From positions 1 through 62,916 of the forward strand of contig JANOBD010000221.1 of assembly GCA_031411495.1 (NCBI GenBank): 62,916 bases of DNA, given 5' to 3'. Made by a program: the position numbers and the translations under genes. Under the pieces are notes generated by a model. It was not told the DNA's origin, made no database searches, and was given only the letters and a program-made list of their open reading frames with translations. This DNA is from JANOBD01 sp031411495. Lineage in GTDB: Bacteria; Planctomycetota; Phycisphaerae; Tepidisphaerales; Tepidisphaeraceae. Each line of letters starts with the position of its first letter. The stretch's first letter is position 1. This document shows, piece after piece, positions 1 through 8,625 of this stretch.

Positions 1-1518
1 ATAGCTGTTGAGGGTCGCGCCGGCGGTGACGGTGATGGTGCTGTTGTTGATGAAGCGCGTGCCGCCGGCACCCAGTTGCGAACCGATCGCGCCCGAAAGG
101 GTCAGCGGTCCGTCGATCTGAACGGTGCCCTGTGCATAGGGTGCGTACATGTTCAATCCGCCGGCAACAATCTCGATGCCGGAGCCGACGGTGACCTTCT
201 TGCCGAAGCCGGTCGTGCCGTCGTAGGTGTAGTTGTAGAAAAACTCGGTGCTGGTTCCGAGGACGGCGATCGATCCAGTGCCGCTGAGCGTCTGGTCGCT
301 CGCGCCGTTGAACTGGATGACGCCGTAGGTGTTGTCGACGTCGCCGAGGGTGAGAACGTCGTTGAGGACGAGATTGTTCTCGACATACAGGTAGCCGTAC
401 TGGCCGAGCTTGACGGGAAGATTCAGCGTGATGTTGTCGACCACGCCGCCCTTGGGGATCAGCTCGTTGGTGCCGGTGCGGGCGATGGTCCCGTTCTTGA
501 TTCGGCCGTTGCTGGCCAATCCCCAGCTTCCCCTGGTGTTGTCGAGCGTGAGGGTTCCGCCGGCCAGATCGAGCAGGCCGGCGACGTTCACCTGTCCGCC
601 GTTGGTGCGGACGATCGTGCCCACATCCGCGAGGGCGATCGTGCCCGCCAAATTGATCGTCGAGTTGTTCGCGTTGAAGGTGCCGTTGTTGTCCCAGTTG
701 TAGGGCGTCGCGTTGGCATCGCCATTGAGATTGAGGGTCGAGTCGGTGAGGTTGATCGACTTGCCGGCGTTGTTGACCAGATTGTAGGTGTTGAGAGTTC
801 CGCCGCCCGTCACGGTGATGGTGCCGTTGTTAACGAACCGGGTGCCGCCGCTACCCAGCTGCGTGGCGGCGGCGCTGTTGACAGTGATCGGTCCATCAAA
901 CTGAACCGAGCCCTGGCTGTAGATGGCGTAGGTGTAGAGCGCGGGCACGGCGGTTTCGATTCCCGAGCCGATGGTCAGCGCTTTGCCGAATCCGGTCCCG
1001 GAGTCGTAGGTGTAATTGTAAATGTACTCTGCGGCGGTGCCGGAGGAGGCGATGCTACCCGTGCCGTTGATCGCGACATTATTCGCGCCTTGGAAGTACA
1101 GGACGCCGTAGGAGTTGTCGACCGAGTTACCGAGCGTCAACACGTCGTTGACGGTCAGGGTGCCTGACAGGTACATGGCGGCAGCGTTGGAGATGCGGGT
1201 GGGCGAGTTCAGCGTGGCGGTGGTGGCGGTGAGGGTGCTGGTGATGCGCAGCGACTCGCTGCAGACCAGCGAGTTGATCGTTGCGGCGCCGCCGAAGAGG
1301 AGGATCGTCGGATTGGCCGCGACGTTGATGGTAACGTCGTCGGCGGCGAGGGGAAGGGCGTTCGCGGACCAGTTGTCAGGGTCGTTCCAGCTGACCCCGT
1401 CTCCTCCGCCGTCCCAGGACACCGCCGCCAGCAGACGACGTGGTTCGACCGCTTCGGCAATCGCTTTCGATGTCAGAGCGCGCTGTTTCCGGCCCCCGAT
1501 GTTCAACTTAATTTTCAT
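1..1518 (-). CDS. LEPR-XLL beta-strand-repeat surface protein (3' end beyond window)
   Basis: The gene runs leftwards out of the window, so only about 505 N-terminal residues are visible. The start is the ATG at 1518-1516, with an AGGAG Shine-Dalgarno at 1526-1530. Residues 1-32 carry a basic start and the motif VEPRRLLAAVSWDGG, the LEPR-XLL type N-terminus typical of large exported planctomycete proteins. The remainder is rich in Gly, Thr, Asn and Ser with repeated short beta strands, as in passenger-like beta-helix proteins. Two long internal copies about 260 residues apart share NYTYD..TGFGK and the pattern VLTLG..DN.YGV. The N-terminus closely resembles the protein at 29192-33958 (both AAVSWDGG followed by a DxxNW motif), so the two are paralogues. 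The likely role is cell-surface or secreted structural protein; there is no catalytic motif. Long plus-strand open frames here are antisense shadows. Confidence 0.8.
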   Translation of the reverse strand, partial: MKIKLNIGGRKQRALTSKAIAEAVEPRRLLAAVSWDGGGDGVSWNDPDNWSANALPLAADDVTINVAANPTILLFGGAATINSLVCSESLRITSTLTATTATLNSPTRISNAAAMYLSGTLTVNDVLTLGNSVDNSYGVLYFQGANNVAINGTGSIASSGTAAEYIYNYTYDSGTGFGKALTIGSGIETAVPALYTYAIYSQGSVQFDGPITVNSAAATQLGSGGTRFVNNGTITVTGGGTLNTYNLVNNAGKSINLTDSTLNLNGDANATPYNWDNNGTFNANNSTINLAGTIALADVGTIVRTNGGQVNVAGLLDLAGGTLTLDNTRGSWGLASNGRIKNGTIARTGTNELIPKGGVVDNITLNLPVKLGQYGYLYVENNLVLNDVLTLGDVDNTYGVIQFNGASDQTLSGTGSIAVLGTSTEFFYNYTYDGTTGFGKKVTVGSGIEIVAGGLNMYAPYAQGTVQIDGPLTLSGAIGSQLGAGGTRFINNSTITVTAGATLNSY

Positions 1519-1694
1519 GGACCACTCCTAAATAGAACTGATAAAAGAAACAGCTTGTCGCAGCACGCCCGATAAGGCAACAAAATTCTCCTGCAGACCC
1601 TATTCGGCACGAATGGCGGTGCATCCGTTGAAGTTCCTCATTCAAGTCTCAATTGAGAGCGCCGGCGGTACGATACCAGAGGCATACAAGCGTC

Positions 1695-4058
1695 ATGACC
1701 CCTACACCCGATAAACGCACCGAGCTGATCCTCCAGCAACTGGATCAGCTTCCCACTCTGCCTACGGTGGCGGTGCGCGTGTTGGAACTCACCGCCCAGC
1801 CTCGAACAGCAGCCAAGGACATCGTCACCCTCATCGAGTCGGACCCGTCTCTCACCGCTCGGATTCTTCGCATCGTCCATCGCGCGGATGGAGGATTGCG
1901 GACGGACATCAACTCCATCGAGCGCGCCGTCGTCTTTCTCGGCTTTGATGCGGTCCGCAACGCAGCGCTCGCGGTCGGCGTCTATGAAACCTTCGGACCG
2001 AACATCGATGAGCAGGGCCAGACGACCCGCCGATTCAATCGAACCGAGTTCTGGAAACACTGCATCGCCGTCGCCTGCATGGCCGAACTGATCGCCGAGC
2101 AACTCAAAAACGACCAAGGCAAGACAACCGGCGTGGAGACATCGGATGCGTTCGTCGCCGGATTGCTGCACGACATCGGAAAGGTCGCCGTCGATGCGGC
2201 ATTGCCCAAGTCGTTCGCGCGGGTCGTCGAAGCCGTGGAGATGCTCCGCTGCGACATCGCGGATGTCGAACGCACCGTCATCGGGCTCGACCACATGGTC
2301 GTCGGCAAGCGCCTCGCAGAGCGGTGGATGTTGCCGGCCATTTTTCGCGACGCGATCTGGCTGCATGGCCAGCTTCCGCAAGCGCTCCCGGAGACCTGCC
2401 GAAATCCCAAGCTCGTCAACGTCGTCACGCTGGCGGACATCGTCGTGCGTCAGCAGCACCTGGGCTTTTCCGGCAATCATGCGTTCAACGTTCCGGTGCC
2501 GTTGCTGCTTCAGACGCTCGGCATCACGCAGAAGCAACTCGAGGCCGCTGTCGCGAAGCTGATTTCGCGGATCGAGCCGCGCGCCAAGGCGCTGGGGCTT
2601 GGCGAGTCCTCGAGCGAAGACCTCTATCGCCAGGCGCTGGTGCAGGCGAACCGCGAACTCGGCCGCATGACCGATCAACTTGCGATGAAAAACCGCAAGC
2701 TCGCCGTTCGCGCGAAGTTCTTCGAAGCGCTCGCCGGCTTCCATGAAGAATTGCGCCCGGATGCGCCGCCGGCCACCGTGCTCTTTGCGGTTGGCCAGAC
2801 CGCCACGCAGGTGCTCAACACGCCGGCGGTCGCATCGTTCAGCCTGAACTCGAACAAGGAAGCTGCCGAAGTGATGGTGATTTCCGCGGCGGGCGAAGTG
2901 CTTCAACGCGGAGTCGTTGAGGTTGGAGGGTTGAGGCTGGACGTCGGTAGTGAATCGACGTCGCCGTCCAGCCTCAAGGCTCAATCTTCAAGCCTCCCAT
3001 CCCCCGAATCCGGCGACGGCCCGATCCATCCCGCGGGACAGGAACTCGAGTGGATCAGCTCGACCGTCGCGCCACGCCTGGGCGGATCGAGCACTTACTG
3101 GATTCCACTTCACGCCGACGGCGTCTGCATCGGCGGCGTGATCTGGGGCGCGACGCCGCAGGAGCCGACGAGGCTTTCTACGCAATACAACGAATTGACC
3201 GCGCTTGCCGGCGGGTGGAGTCTTGCGCTTCGTACCTGTCAGATCAGGGAAGAGAGCCGCGTTCTCAACGAACAACTCGCCGATGCCAACCGCCGTCTCA
3301 CCAGCGCCCAGGAAGAGATTATGAGAGCGCGAATGCTCGCCAGCGTCGGCGAAATGGCCGCCGGCGCAGCGCACGAAATGAACAACCCGCTGGCGGTGAT
3401 TTCGGGCCGATCACAGCTGTTGTCGATGCAATTAACGGACGCGAAGGAAGCCGGTGAGCGTTCCGCTATGGCCGGCCACGCCAGGTTGATCGCCGAGCAG
3501 GCGCAGCGCCTCTCCGACATCATCACCGAGTTGATGGACTTCGCGAAGCCGACACCGCCCAAACCAGAGAGTTGCGATCTCGCAGAATTGATCGATCGCG
3601 CGCTCAAGCAAGCCAAGACGTCGCCGGAACTCGCCGATAGACGGATAGAGGTCACCCTGAGCGAGCAGCCGCGTGTGTTGGCGGATCTGGTTCAGGTGAG
3701 CTCGGCGCTGACGGAAGTGATTGTGAACGCCGCGCAGGCGACGCAGCCACGCACCGGCAGCATCGAAGTGAGTGCGGCATTCGATCGCTGGGGCGGTCAG
3801 GTCGTGCTCAGCATTGCCGACAACGGCAGTGGAATGGACGAACGCACGCTGATTCGCGCGTTCGACCCGTTCTACAGCGCCAAGCCCGCCGGCCGACGCC
3901 GGGGAATGGGCTTGGCCAAAGCGCTGCGGTGGGTCGAAGGTTCCGGCGGCAGCATGCGGCTGGAATCCAAACCCAACCAGGGCACACGAGTCGTGATCGT
4001 TCTGCCTGCGGACGTCAGCCAGACGCCGGCGAAGGCGAGCGAGCAAAGAATAGCGTAA
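1695..4058 (+). CDS. HDOD-domain sensor histidine kinase
   Basis: A 787-residue protein. Residues about 8-220 form an HDOD domain (LPTLPTVAVRVLEL, SDPSLTARILRIV, GLLHDIGKVA), an HD-related output or sensing module. A GAF-like middle region follows at about 330-520. The C-terminus is a histidine kinase: HisKA with the phospho-acceptor His near residue 560 (GAAHEMNNPLAV) and a HATPase with ADNGSGMDE, a DPFYSAK segment and MGLAKALRW. No transmembrane segment is seen, so it is probably cytoplasmic. I prefer the ATG at 1695 (MTPTPDKRTE) over an in-frame start at 1653, because HDOD homology begins soon after it. The response regulator at 4204 lies downstream on the same strand and is the obvious partner. 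A palindromic word element (2916-2997) is inserted in frame at about residues 408-434, in the linker-like GAF region. Confidence 0.88.
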   Translation: MTPTPDKRTELILQQLDQLPTLPTVAVRVLELTAQPRTAAKDIVTLIESDPSLTARILRIVHRADGGLRTDINSIERAVVFLGFDAVRNAALAVGVYETFGPNIDEQGQTTRRFNRTEFWKHCIAVACMAELIAEQLKNDQGKTTGVETSDAFVAGLLHDIGKVAVDAALPKSFARVVEAVEMLRCDIADVERTVIGLDHMVVGKRLAERWMLPAIFRDAIWLHGQLPQALPETCRNPKLVNVVTLADIVVRQQHLGFSGNHAFNVPVPLLLQTLGITQKQLEAAVAKLISRIEPRAKALGLGESSSEDLYRQALVQANRELGRMTDQLAMKNRKLAVRAKFFEALAGFHEELRPDAPPATVLFAVGQTATQVLNTPAVASFSLNSNKEAAEVMVISAAGEVLQRGVVEVGGLRLDVGSESTSPSSLKAQSSSLPSPESGDGPIHPAGQELEWISSTVAPRLGGSSTYWIPLHADGVCIGGVIWGATPQEPTRLSTQYNELTALAGGWSLALRTCQIREESRVLNEQLADANRRLTSAQEEIMRARMLASVGEMAAGAAHEMNNPLAVISGRSQLLSMQLTDAKEAGERSAMAGHARLIAEQAQRLSDIITELMDFAKPTPPKPESCDLAELIDRALKQAKTSPELADRRIEVTLSEQPRVLADLVQVSSALTEVIVNAAQATQPRTGSIEVSAAFDRWGGQVVLSIADNGSGMDERTLIRAFDPFYSAKPAGRRRGMGLAKALRWVEGSGGSMRLESKPNQGTRVVIVLPADVSQTPAKASEQRIA
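2916..2997. repeat. Intragenic word palindrome (GGTTGGAGGGTTGAG family)
   Basis: Words of the type GGTTGGAGG and GTTGAGGCTGGA on the left are answered by CCAGCCTCAAGG and CTTCAAGCCTCC on the right. The core is an exact 11-bp inverted repeat (GAGGCTGGACG at 2933-2943, CGTCCAGCCTC at 2965-2975). It lies inside the HDOD kinase gene without breaking the frame, and encodes a Ser/Pro/Gly-rich stretch unlike the flanking protein. Confidence 0.7.
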
Positions 4059-4061
4059 GGG

Positions 4062-4194
4062 TAATGTCGAATGACGAAGTCCGAATAACGAATGAATGAT
4101 CCAATGCCCCAATGACGAATGTTTTTGCTTCGTCGTCTCGGCATTCGACATTGAACATTCATTCTTCATTCGAGTTTCGAGATTCGTCATTCCG
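4062..4194. repeat. Intergenic word palindrome (AATGACGAAT family)
   Basis: Degenerate copies of CGAATGACGAA and CCAATGACGAATG at 4062-4120 are followed by reverse-complement words CATTCGACATT, TTCATTCGAG and ATTCGTCATTC at 4141-4193. It fills the gap between the HDOD kinase and its response regulator, so a shared transcript would carry a long imperfect hairpin just before the regulator start. Confidence 0.75.
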
Positions 4195-4203
4195 AGAGGG
4201 TTT

Positions 4204-5421
4204 ATGTCCGTCGTCTCAACACCGACTACCACCAAGAATCAGACCAAGCAGACGCCCGTCGTTCTCATCGTCGATGATGAGCCCGCCATGCTCGAGCTGT
4301 CCCGGGACATTCTCAGCCGTGAAGTGCCGAGCAAGGTCTTCCAGGCCACCAGCATCGCCGAGGCGAAGCGCATCATCGATCGCGAGTCGATCGGACTGAT
4401 GATCGCCGACGTGAAACTTCCCGACGGCGACGGCACCACGCTCATCGCCCACCTGCAGAACGTTCAGCCGCAGGCGGGCGCGATGATCATCACCGGCAAC
4501 GCCACCCTCGAAGGCTCCGTCACCAGCTTCCGTAACGGCGCGATCGATTACCTCACCAAGCCATTCACGGCCACCCAGTTCGCCGAACGCGTGAGCAAGG
4601 CCATCGCCTACCAGGACGGCGTCGCCCGCACCGAGAAGCGGCTGGTTCGGCTCAAGAGCGCCGTCCGCAAGCTCAACAACGCACGGCGAATGGTCAGCAA
4701 AAAAGTCGACCTGCTCTGCAACGATCTCGTGACCGCGTACGGCGACCTCGCGAGGCAGTTTGAAGACGTCCGCGTGAAGGAAAACTTCCGCAAGACCGTC
4801 GAATCCGCCGGCGACCTCGAACAGATGCTCTGCCACACGATGGATTGGATCCTCCGCTCGGCCGGCTACTGCAACATCGCGATCTTCCTCGCCGGCGATG
4901 ATTCGAGCTTCGAACTCGGCGCCTACATGAAGTACACGGTGCAGGGCACCAAGAGCCTGACCGATGCGCTCAAGCAGGGCGTCGTCGAACAGGTCGCCCG
5001 CGAAGAGTTCATCCAGTGGAGCGACCGCGAAGCGGCCGATGCGCTCAGCCCCGGCGAACTCGATCATATCCCCAACTACGGCGTGATGGCCGTCAACAGC
5101 ACCTACCTGGGCGAGAGCCTGGCGACGATCCTGCTCTTCCGCGACGGCAAGAGCCCCTTCAGTGCCGACGACGCCGCCATGCTCCGGGCGATCGCCCCGA
5201 TCTTCGCCCACGTCCTCACGACGCTGGCCAAGAAAGAGGGCGGCGAAGAGCTCGTCGAGGAAGACGGCGCGGATGTCGACTTCAACGACGGCCCAAACAT
5301 CGGCGACGGCTACTGGGCCGATGAAGACAGCAAGGACAAGAACAAGTTCAAGGACGAGAAGCCGAAGAAGAAGAAGGACGACGCCGACTGGTGGAAGCGC
5401 GGCGAACCGCCACCGTTCTAG
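4204..5421 (+). CDS. Response regulator, receiver plus GAF-like C-terminus
   Basis: A 405-residue protein starting at ATG 4204, chosen because the receiver domain begins soon after (VVLIVDDEPAMLELS). The receiver covers residues about 18-140: acidic pair DD, phospho-acceptor Asp near residue 69 (MIADVKLPDGDG), conserved Thr in MIITGNA and Lys in YLTKPF. A coiled linker (about 140-200) leads to a GAF-like domain (about 200-355) and a charged Lys/Asp tail rich in KKK. No DNA-binding helix-turn-helix is visible, so it probably acts by protein interaction. It follows the HDOD kinase and probably forms a two-component pair with it. A hairpin terminator lies downstream at 5537-5567. Confidence 0.88.
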   Translation: MSVVSTPTTTKNQTKQTPVVLIVDDEPAMLELSRDILSREVPSKVFQATSIAEAKRIIDRESIGLMIADVKLPDGDGTTLIAHLQNVQPQAGAMIITGNATLEGSVTSFRNGAIDYLTKPFTATQFAERVSKAIAYQDGVARTEKRLVRLKSAVRKLNNARRMVSKKVDLLCNDLVTAYGDLARQFEDVRVKENFRKTVESAGDLEQMLCHTMDWILRSAGYCNIAIFLAGDDSSFELGAYMKYTVQGTKSLTDALKQGVVEQVAREEFIQWSDREAADALSPGELDHIPNYGVMAVNSTYLGESLATILLFRDGKSPFSADDAAMLRAIAPIFAHVLTTLAKKEGGEELVEEDGADVDFNDGPNIGDGYWADEDSKDKNKFKDEKPKKKKDDADWWKRGEPPPF

Positions 5422-5511
5422 AGAACAGTCGAGAGTGAGCAGTGGAGAGTGGAGAGTTCGGAACCCGTTGAGTTCAACGTTCCACTCTTTCCCTCCGACT
5501 CTCCACTGTTC
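5422..5511. repeat. Intergenic word palindrome (GTGGAGAGTGGAGAG family)
   Basis: Starting one base after the stop codon, the words GAACAGTCGAGAGTG, AGTGGAGAGTGGAGAG and their reverse complements CCACTCTTT, CCGACTCTCCACTGTTC form an imperfect inverted repeat with the ends GAACAG and CTGTTC matching. Only the word sequence differs from the other elements in this window; the architecture is the same. Confidence 0.75.
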
Positions 5512-5536
5512 AAACGATCCGCAGGAGAGAAGAGGC

Positions 5537-5567
5537 AAGGCCGCGCACCCGCGCGGCCTTCTTCGTT
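5537..5567 (+). terminator. Rho-independent-like terminator after response regulator
   Basis: AAGGCCGCGC, loop ACCC, GCGCGGCCTT, followed by CTTCGTTT. A 10-bp perfect GC-rich stem with a moderately T-rich tail, 115 bases after the response-regulator stop. Confidence 0.65.
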
Positions 5568-5690
5568 TCCTTGGCGCGGCGCGATGCGAGCCCCAATGCG
5601 TCGGGCGCAGAGTCTTCCATGCTCTTGAGCCGTGGCAGGGGCGTCCCGCGCCTGAATGCACGCCGTGCCAGAGTCGAAATGTCTTGCATT

Positions 5691-5716
5691 CTCTTGCATT
5701 TCGTTGCATCACGGCG
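5691..5716. repeat. Three spaced TTGCAT direct repeats
   Basis: CTTGCATTC, CTTGCATTTCG and TTGCATCACG follow one another at roughly 10-base spacing, one helical turn, in a non-coding region. They could be an operator, but no regulator gene lies beside them. Confidence 0.35.
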
Positions 5717-5936
5717 AGGCCCGTCTCGGGCGGTCGCGTTCGAAGCATCGATTTTATCGTGAGTTGCGTCATTTCTGCCTTTCGCGGCCTGTTTGCCTCG
5801 TGCGCGTCCTGCGCGAGCGAGTCTTGCATGACCCCATGCCGCCGAATGAGCGCGCGGATTCGCTCCGCGGGCCCGCTTCAAAACTGGTGATGGTTAACGG
5901 CCGTGTGAGCGCAGCGTCGAGAAAGAAATATGCGCC

Positions 5937-6043
5937 TTGGAGGGCGGTCGTCCCGACCGCCGAAGGATCGTATCGCGCGTTCCCGGCGGATGAGGACATC
6001 CGCCCTCCAAAATCACGCATCCTGGAGGGCGATCCGTCCACCC
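5937..6043. repeat. Intergenic word palindrome (GGAGGGCGGTC family)
   Basis: TGGAGGGCGGTCGTC and GACCGCCGAAGGAT are followed by GGACATCCGCCCTCC and then CCTGGAGGGCGATCCGTCC. Alternating direct and inverted copies of a GGAGGGCG-type word lie about 105 bases upstream of the LEPR-XLL gene start. Confidence 0.6.
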
Positions 6044-6148
6044 CGAATCGAACCCTGCCAAATCGCCACAGCCGCGAATCCTCATTCCCCGCACGGCAAA
6101 CGTCCGATAGAACACCGAATGGGATCGCATTCAGGCAGGGAGGCCGAT

Positions 6149-8107
6149 ATGCAGCGCAAGCGCATCGCCGCAAGTAGCAGGACCAACCAGACACGCCGGA
6201 AGGCAAGCCGCACACACGCGAGTTTGCTGATCGACTGGACACCGCCGCGGGTGTGGATCGAAACGCTGGAGGCGCGAACGCTGCTGAGCGTCAACATCAC
6301 GCCGGACACGGAAGTGCGTGAGGGGTACTTCCGTTGGTGGGGATCGGGCTCGATCGTCGATCAGAATGATGGCCACACGCTCTGGGGCAACTCGAAAGGC
6401 TATTCGGGTCCGATCGCGACGTTCTGGGGCGACGTGCCCGACGTGACGCGCGTGTTCGTCGGCGTGCGGCCGTGGCCCGCGTGGGATGAAGAACAAAAGC
6501 CGATCTGGACCCGGGCGGCGATCGTCGACGTGCCCGGGCCGACGTTCGAAGTGCATGCCACGCTCGTCGCGCCGGCTGATGAAATTGATGAACCCCTCGC
6601 GGCGGATGTCGTGTTTGTCAACGACAGGTCGGGCCAGAACATCGTTAAGCGTTCCTCAGCGAGTGTGCTCTTCAGCGACAAACACTTCATTACGATCTCA
6701 GATACGCACTCCGATTTGTACGTTCAGCGCGGCCTGAATGACACGAACCGATTAATCTTGGAGGTCCGCCAGTTTTTCGATCGACTTGTGAGTCGCGACA
6801 CACATTATTCGGTCGACATCGACTGGCAGGACGGCTCGCCGGCTGAAACACATCTGGTGAATGGGTGGTACTGGGGAGCCTTCGGCGTGGAACTTGAGCA
6901 CGCTCTCCGCGCCGGCACAACGCCGCGCGTGACGGTGTGGGACGCCGATCGAACCGAATCGTTCAGCATCACGCCGAAAGTACATCTTCCATATGTCCCG
7001 ACGACGCGACCAACACCGCCACATGCTGACGGCGAGGAGGACACGGTTCCTTGGAAATGGATGCCGGGCGCGGCCTTTCCCGATAGCGAACCGGTGACCT
7101 CCGTCGGCGAACTCTGGACCAAAGACGAGAAAACCGACGACTTGAAAGCCATCATCGGATGGGACCGGGAATACCACGACATTAGTGATGCGACCACGTT
7201 GACGCCGCTCGGGCTGAAAATCGATCCAGACACTGGCCGCATCTGGCACGCCTACCGCATCGACATCGCGCCGCGAAAGCTGTTGCCCGGCACGTACTAT
7301 CCAACCATTTATGTGAATGAGGGCGGCAAATCGCTTGGATACAGCTCGCTCATCTCGGTCAATGTCGCGCCCAGCACGCTGACCTATTTAAGTGGCTTCG
7401 TCGTCCCACCCGAAGACCCGATGACGCTCTGGCTGACCGAAGGCTTGCGCGAGCCCGGGCCATACTACGGCAACGGCGTCGACTTGATGGACAGCGGAAC
7501 GCACGTCTCAAGCGATTACCGCGGCTGGTTCGAGTTTACTGATGGTACGCGCGCGCCGATTTCGGTCGGCGAGGTGTTCCCCGTCGAGGGGCACAGCCGA
7601 TTCAGTGTGGAAGCGGATTTCGCGCTTTGGAGTTCCAGTGGGAAGCCGGTCGCATCGCTGCCGTGGGAGGAAAAGTTCAACTACACCGGGAACTACGAGT
7701 CATTCAGCGCGGCGCTGCACGTGGAACGCGACGGCGCGGCGATGGATCTTCCGATGGAGATTCGACTGGGTGCGGGTAACGATTGGCTCGTTGCGAATCC
7801 GGCTAATACGCTCGCCGCACTGGGATTGCCTGCCGTGGCTCCGTTGCAGCCGGAGCATCCGACGGCAAACGATCCCCCGCTCGCGGATGTGCCCCCTGTC
7901 AAGCCAGCAACGCCGATCGATCCTGCGCTCGTGACCGGCGAGGTTGAAGCCGGTCCGCAGGACGTCGAATCTCAAACCGTGAGCGAACTGCCGCTCATCG
8001 CCATCGACCTCTCCGACGAACCGAATGCGGAGCGGCCATTGTGGGCCTCGAACTTCTTCGGCGCGCCGGATGACGATCTCCTTCAACAGCTACCGCTGGA
8101 GGCGTGA
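6149..8107 (+). CDS. LEPR-XLL exported protein of unknown function
   Basis: A 652-residue protein. The ATG at 6149 follows a GGGAGG Shine-Dalgarno and gives a basic N-terminus (MQRKRIAASSR). Near residue 40 comes WIETLEARTLLSVN, a LEPR-XLL type export motif. The body has no repeats like the two beta-helix proteins; it reads as a mixed beta-rich secreted protein with many Trp and Asp. The last 90 residues are Pro- and acid-rich (PLQPEHPTANDPP, then EVEAGPQDVESQ), perhaps a spacer or surface-attachment region. I recognise no catalytic motif or family. No operon partner is evident; the next gene, an MNT nucleotidyltransferase at 8160, is of a different kind. Confidence 0.75.
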   Translation: MQRKRIAASSRTNQTRRKASRTHASLLIDWTPPRVWIETLEARTLLSVNITPDTEVREGYFRWWGSGSIVDQNDGHTLWGNSKGYSGPIATFWGDVPDVTRVFVGVRPWPAWDEEQKPIWTRAAIVDVPGPTFEVHATLVAPADEIDEPLAADVVFVNDRSGQNIVKRSSASVLFSDKHFITISDTHSDLYVQRGLNDTNRLILEVRQFFDRLVSRDTHYSVDIDWQDGSPAETHLVNGWYWGAFGVELEHALRAGTTPRVTVWDADRTESFSITPKVHLPYVPTTRPTPPHADGEEDTVPWKWMPGAAFPDSEPVTSVGELWTKDEKTDDLKAIIGWDREYHDISDATTLTPLGLKIDPDTGRIWHAYRIDIAPRKLLPGTYYPTIYVNEGGKSLGYSSLISVNVAPSTLTYLSGFVVPPEDPMTLWLTEGLREPGPYYGNGVDLMDSGTHVSSDYRGWFEFTDGTRAPISVGEVFPVEGHSRFSVEADFALWSSSGKPVASLPWEEKFNYTGNYESFSAALHVERDGAAMDLPMEIRLGAGNDWLVANPANTLAALGLPAVAPLQPEHPTANDPPLADVPPVKPATPIDPALVTGEVEAGPQDVESQTVSELPLIAIDLSDEPNAERPLWASNFFGAPDDDLLQQLPLEA

Positions 8108-8159
8108 AAACAGAAGTCACGATGCTGCATGGCCGATTGACTGAAATCGTCGTTGAACC

Positions 8160-8495
8160 GTGTCGGATTCTGTTATCATTCGAGCTGTGCTCGACATCGT
8201 TCGACAACATCTGCCGCACATCGCGGCGCTATGCGAAAAGTATGGCGTGAAGCAGCTTGAACTGTTTGGTTCGGCGGTTCGTGGCGAGTTTGATTCGAAC
8301 TCAAGCGACCTGGACTTTCTGGTTTTGTACGACCGCAAGCGGCCCCTGGACGCGGCCGAACAGTATTTCGGCCTGTACGACGACCTCGAGGCGCTGTTCA
8401 AACGGAAAGTCGATCTGGTAGACATCCGCGGCGCTCGCAATCCCTACTTCATTGCCGAGGCGCTTCGGCATCGCGAGATGCTCTATGCCGCCTGA
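8160..8495 (+). CDS. MNT-type minimal nucleotidyltransferase
   Basis: A 111-residue protein with a GTG start at 8160. It has the full minimal nucleotidyltransferase signature: GSAVRGEF at about 37-44 followed by SSDLDFLV, with metal-binding Asp 50 and Asp 52, and a third acidic residue in KVDLVDIR. Length and motif fit the MNT antitoxin of HEPN/MNT toxin-antitoxin pairs, which AMPylates its HEPN partner. The expected HEPN gene is absent: a frame overlapping its 3' end begins MPPETDKL, a plausible HEPN start, but loses similarity after about eight codons (see 8485-8625). No clear Shine-Dalgarno precedes the start, so a GTG a few codons downstream cannot be excluded. Confidence 0.8.
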   Translation: MSDSVIIRAVLDIVRQHLPHIAALCEKYGVKQLELFGSAVRGEFDSNSSDLDFLVLYDRKRPLDAAEQYFGLYDDLEALFKRKVDLVDIRGARNPYFIAEALRHREMLYAA

Positions 8496-8625
8496 AACAG
8501 ACAAGCTATCGCACAGCCCGATGCGTCGGTCGTTACCGTGCGCTCGCATCCTGCCGATTGCCGGATCGCTGGCAATGCGCCAGTTCGATCTCCGCGCTCA
8601 GGCGGTCGCGCTTCGCGCTGAGTAG
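8485..8625 (+). pseudogene. Possible remnant of HEPN partner gene
   Basis: An ATG overlapping the last 11 bases of the MNT gene opens a 46-codon frame starting MPPETDKL and ending at TAG 8623-8625. HEPN/DUF86 proteins often begin this way and often overlap the MNT gene. After the first codons the frame runs antisense to the gene at 8533-9060 and has no HEPN character (no RxxxxH motif). It could simply be chance. Confidence 0.22.

Larger units (their letters stand above)
5568..6148. other. Non-coding stretch upstream of LEPR-XLL protein
   Basis: No frame here has coding character; the open frames on both strands are arginine-rich shadows. It contains three spaced TTGCAT copies (about 5691-5716) and the word palindrome at 5937-6043. 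A GGGAGG-like ribosome site precedes the ATG at 6149. Confidence 0.5.

Noticed and set aside
76..1167. Long plus-strand open frame
   Set aside because: It is antisense to the LEPR-XLL repeat protein. Its composition is Val/Gly/Arg-rich without motifs, no ribosome site is present, and the minus strand has a clear start and export motif.
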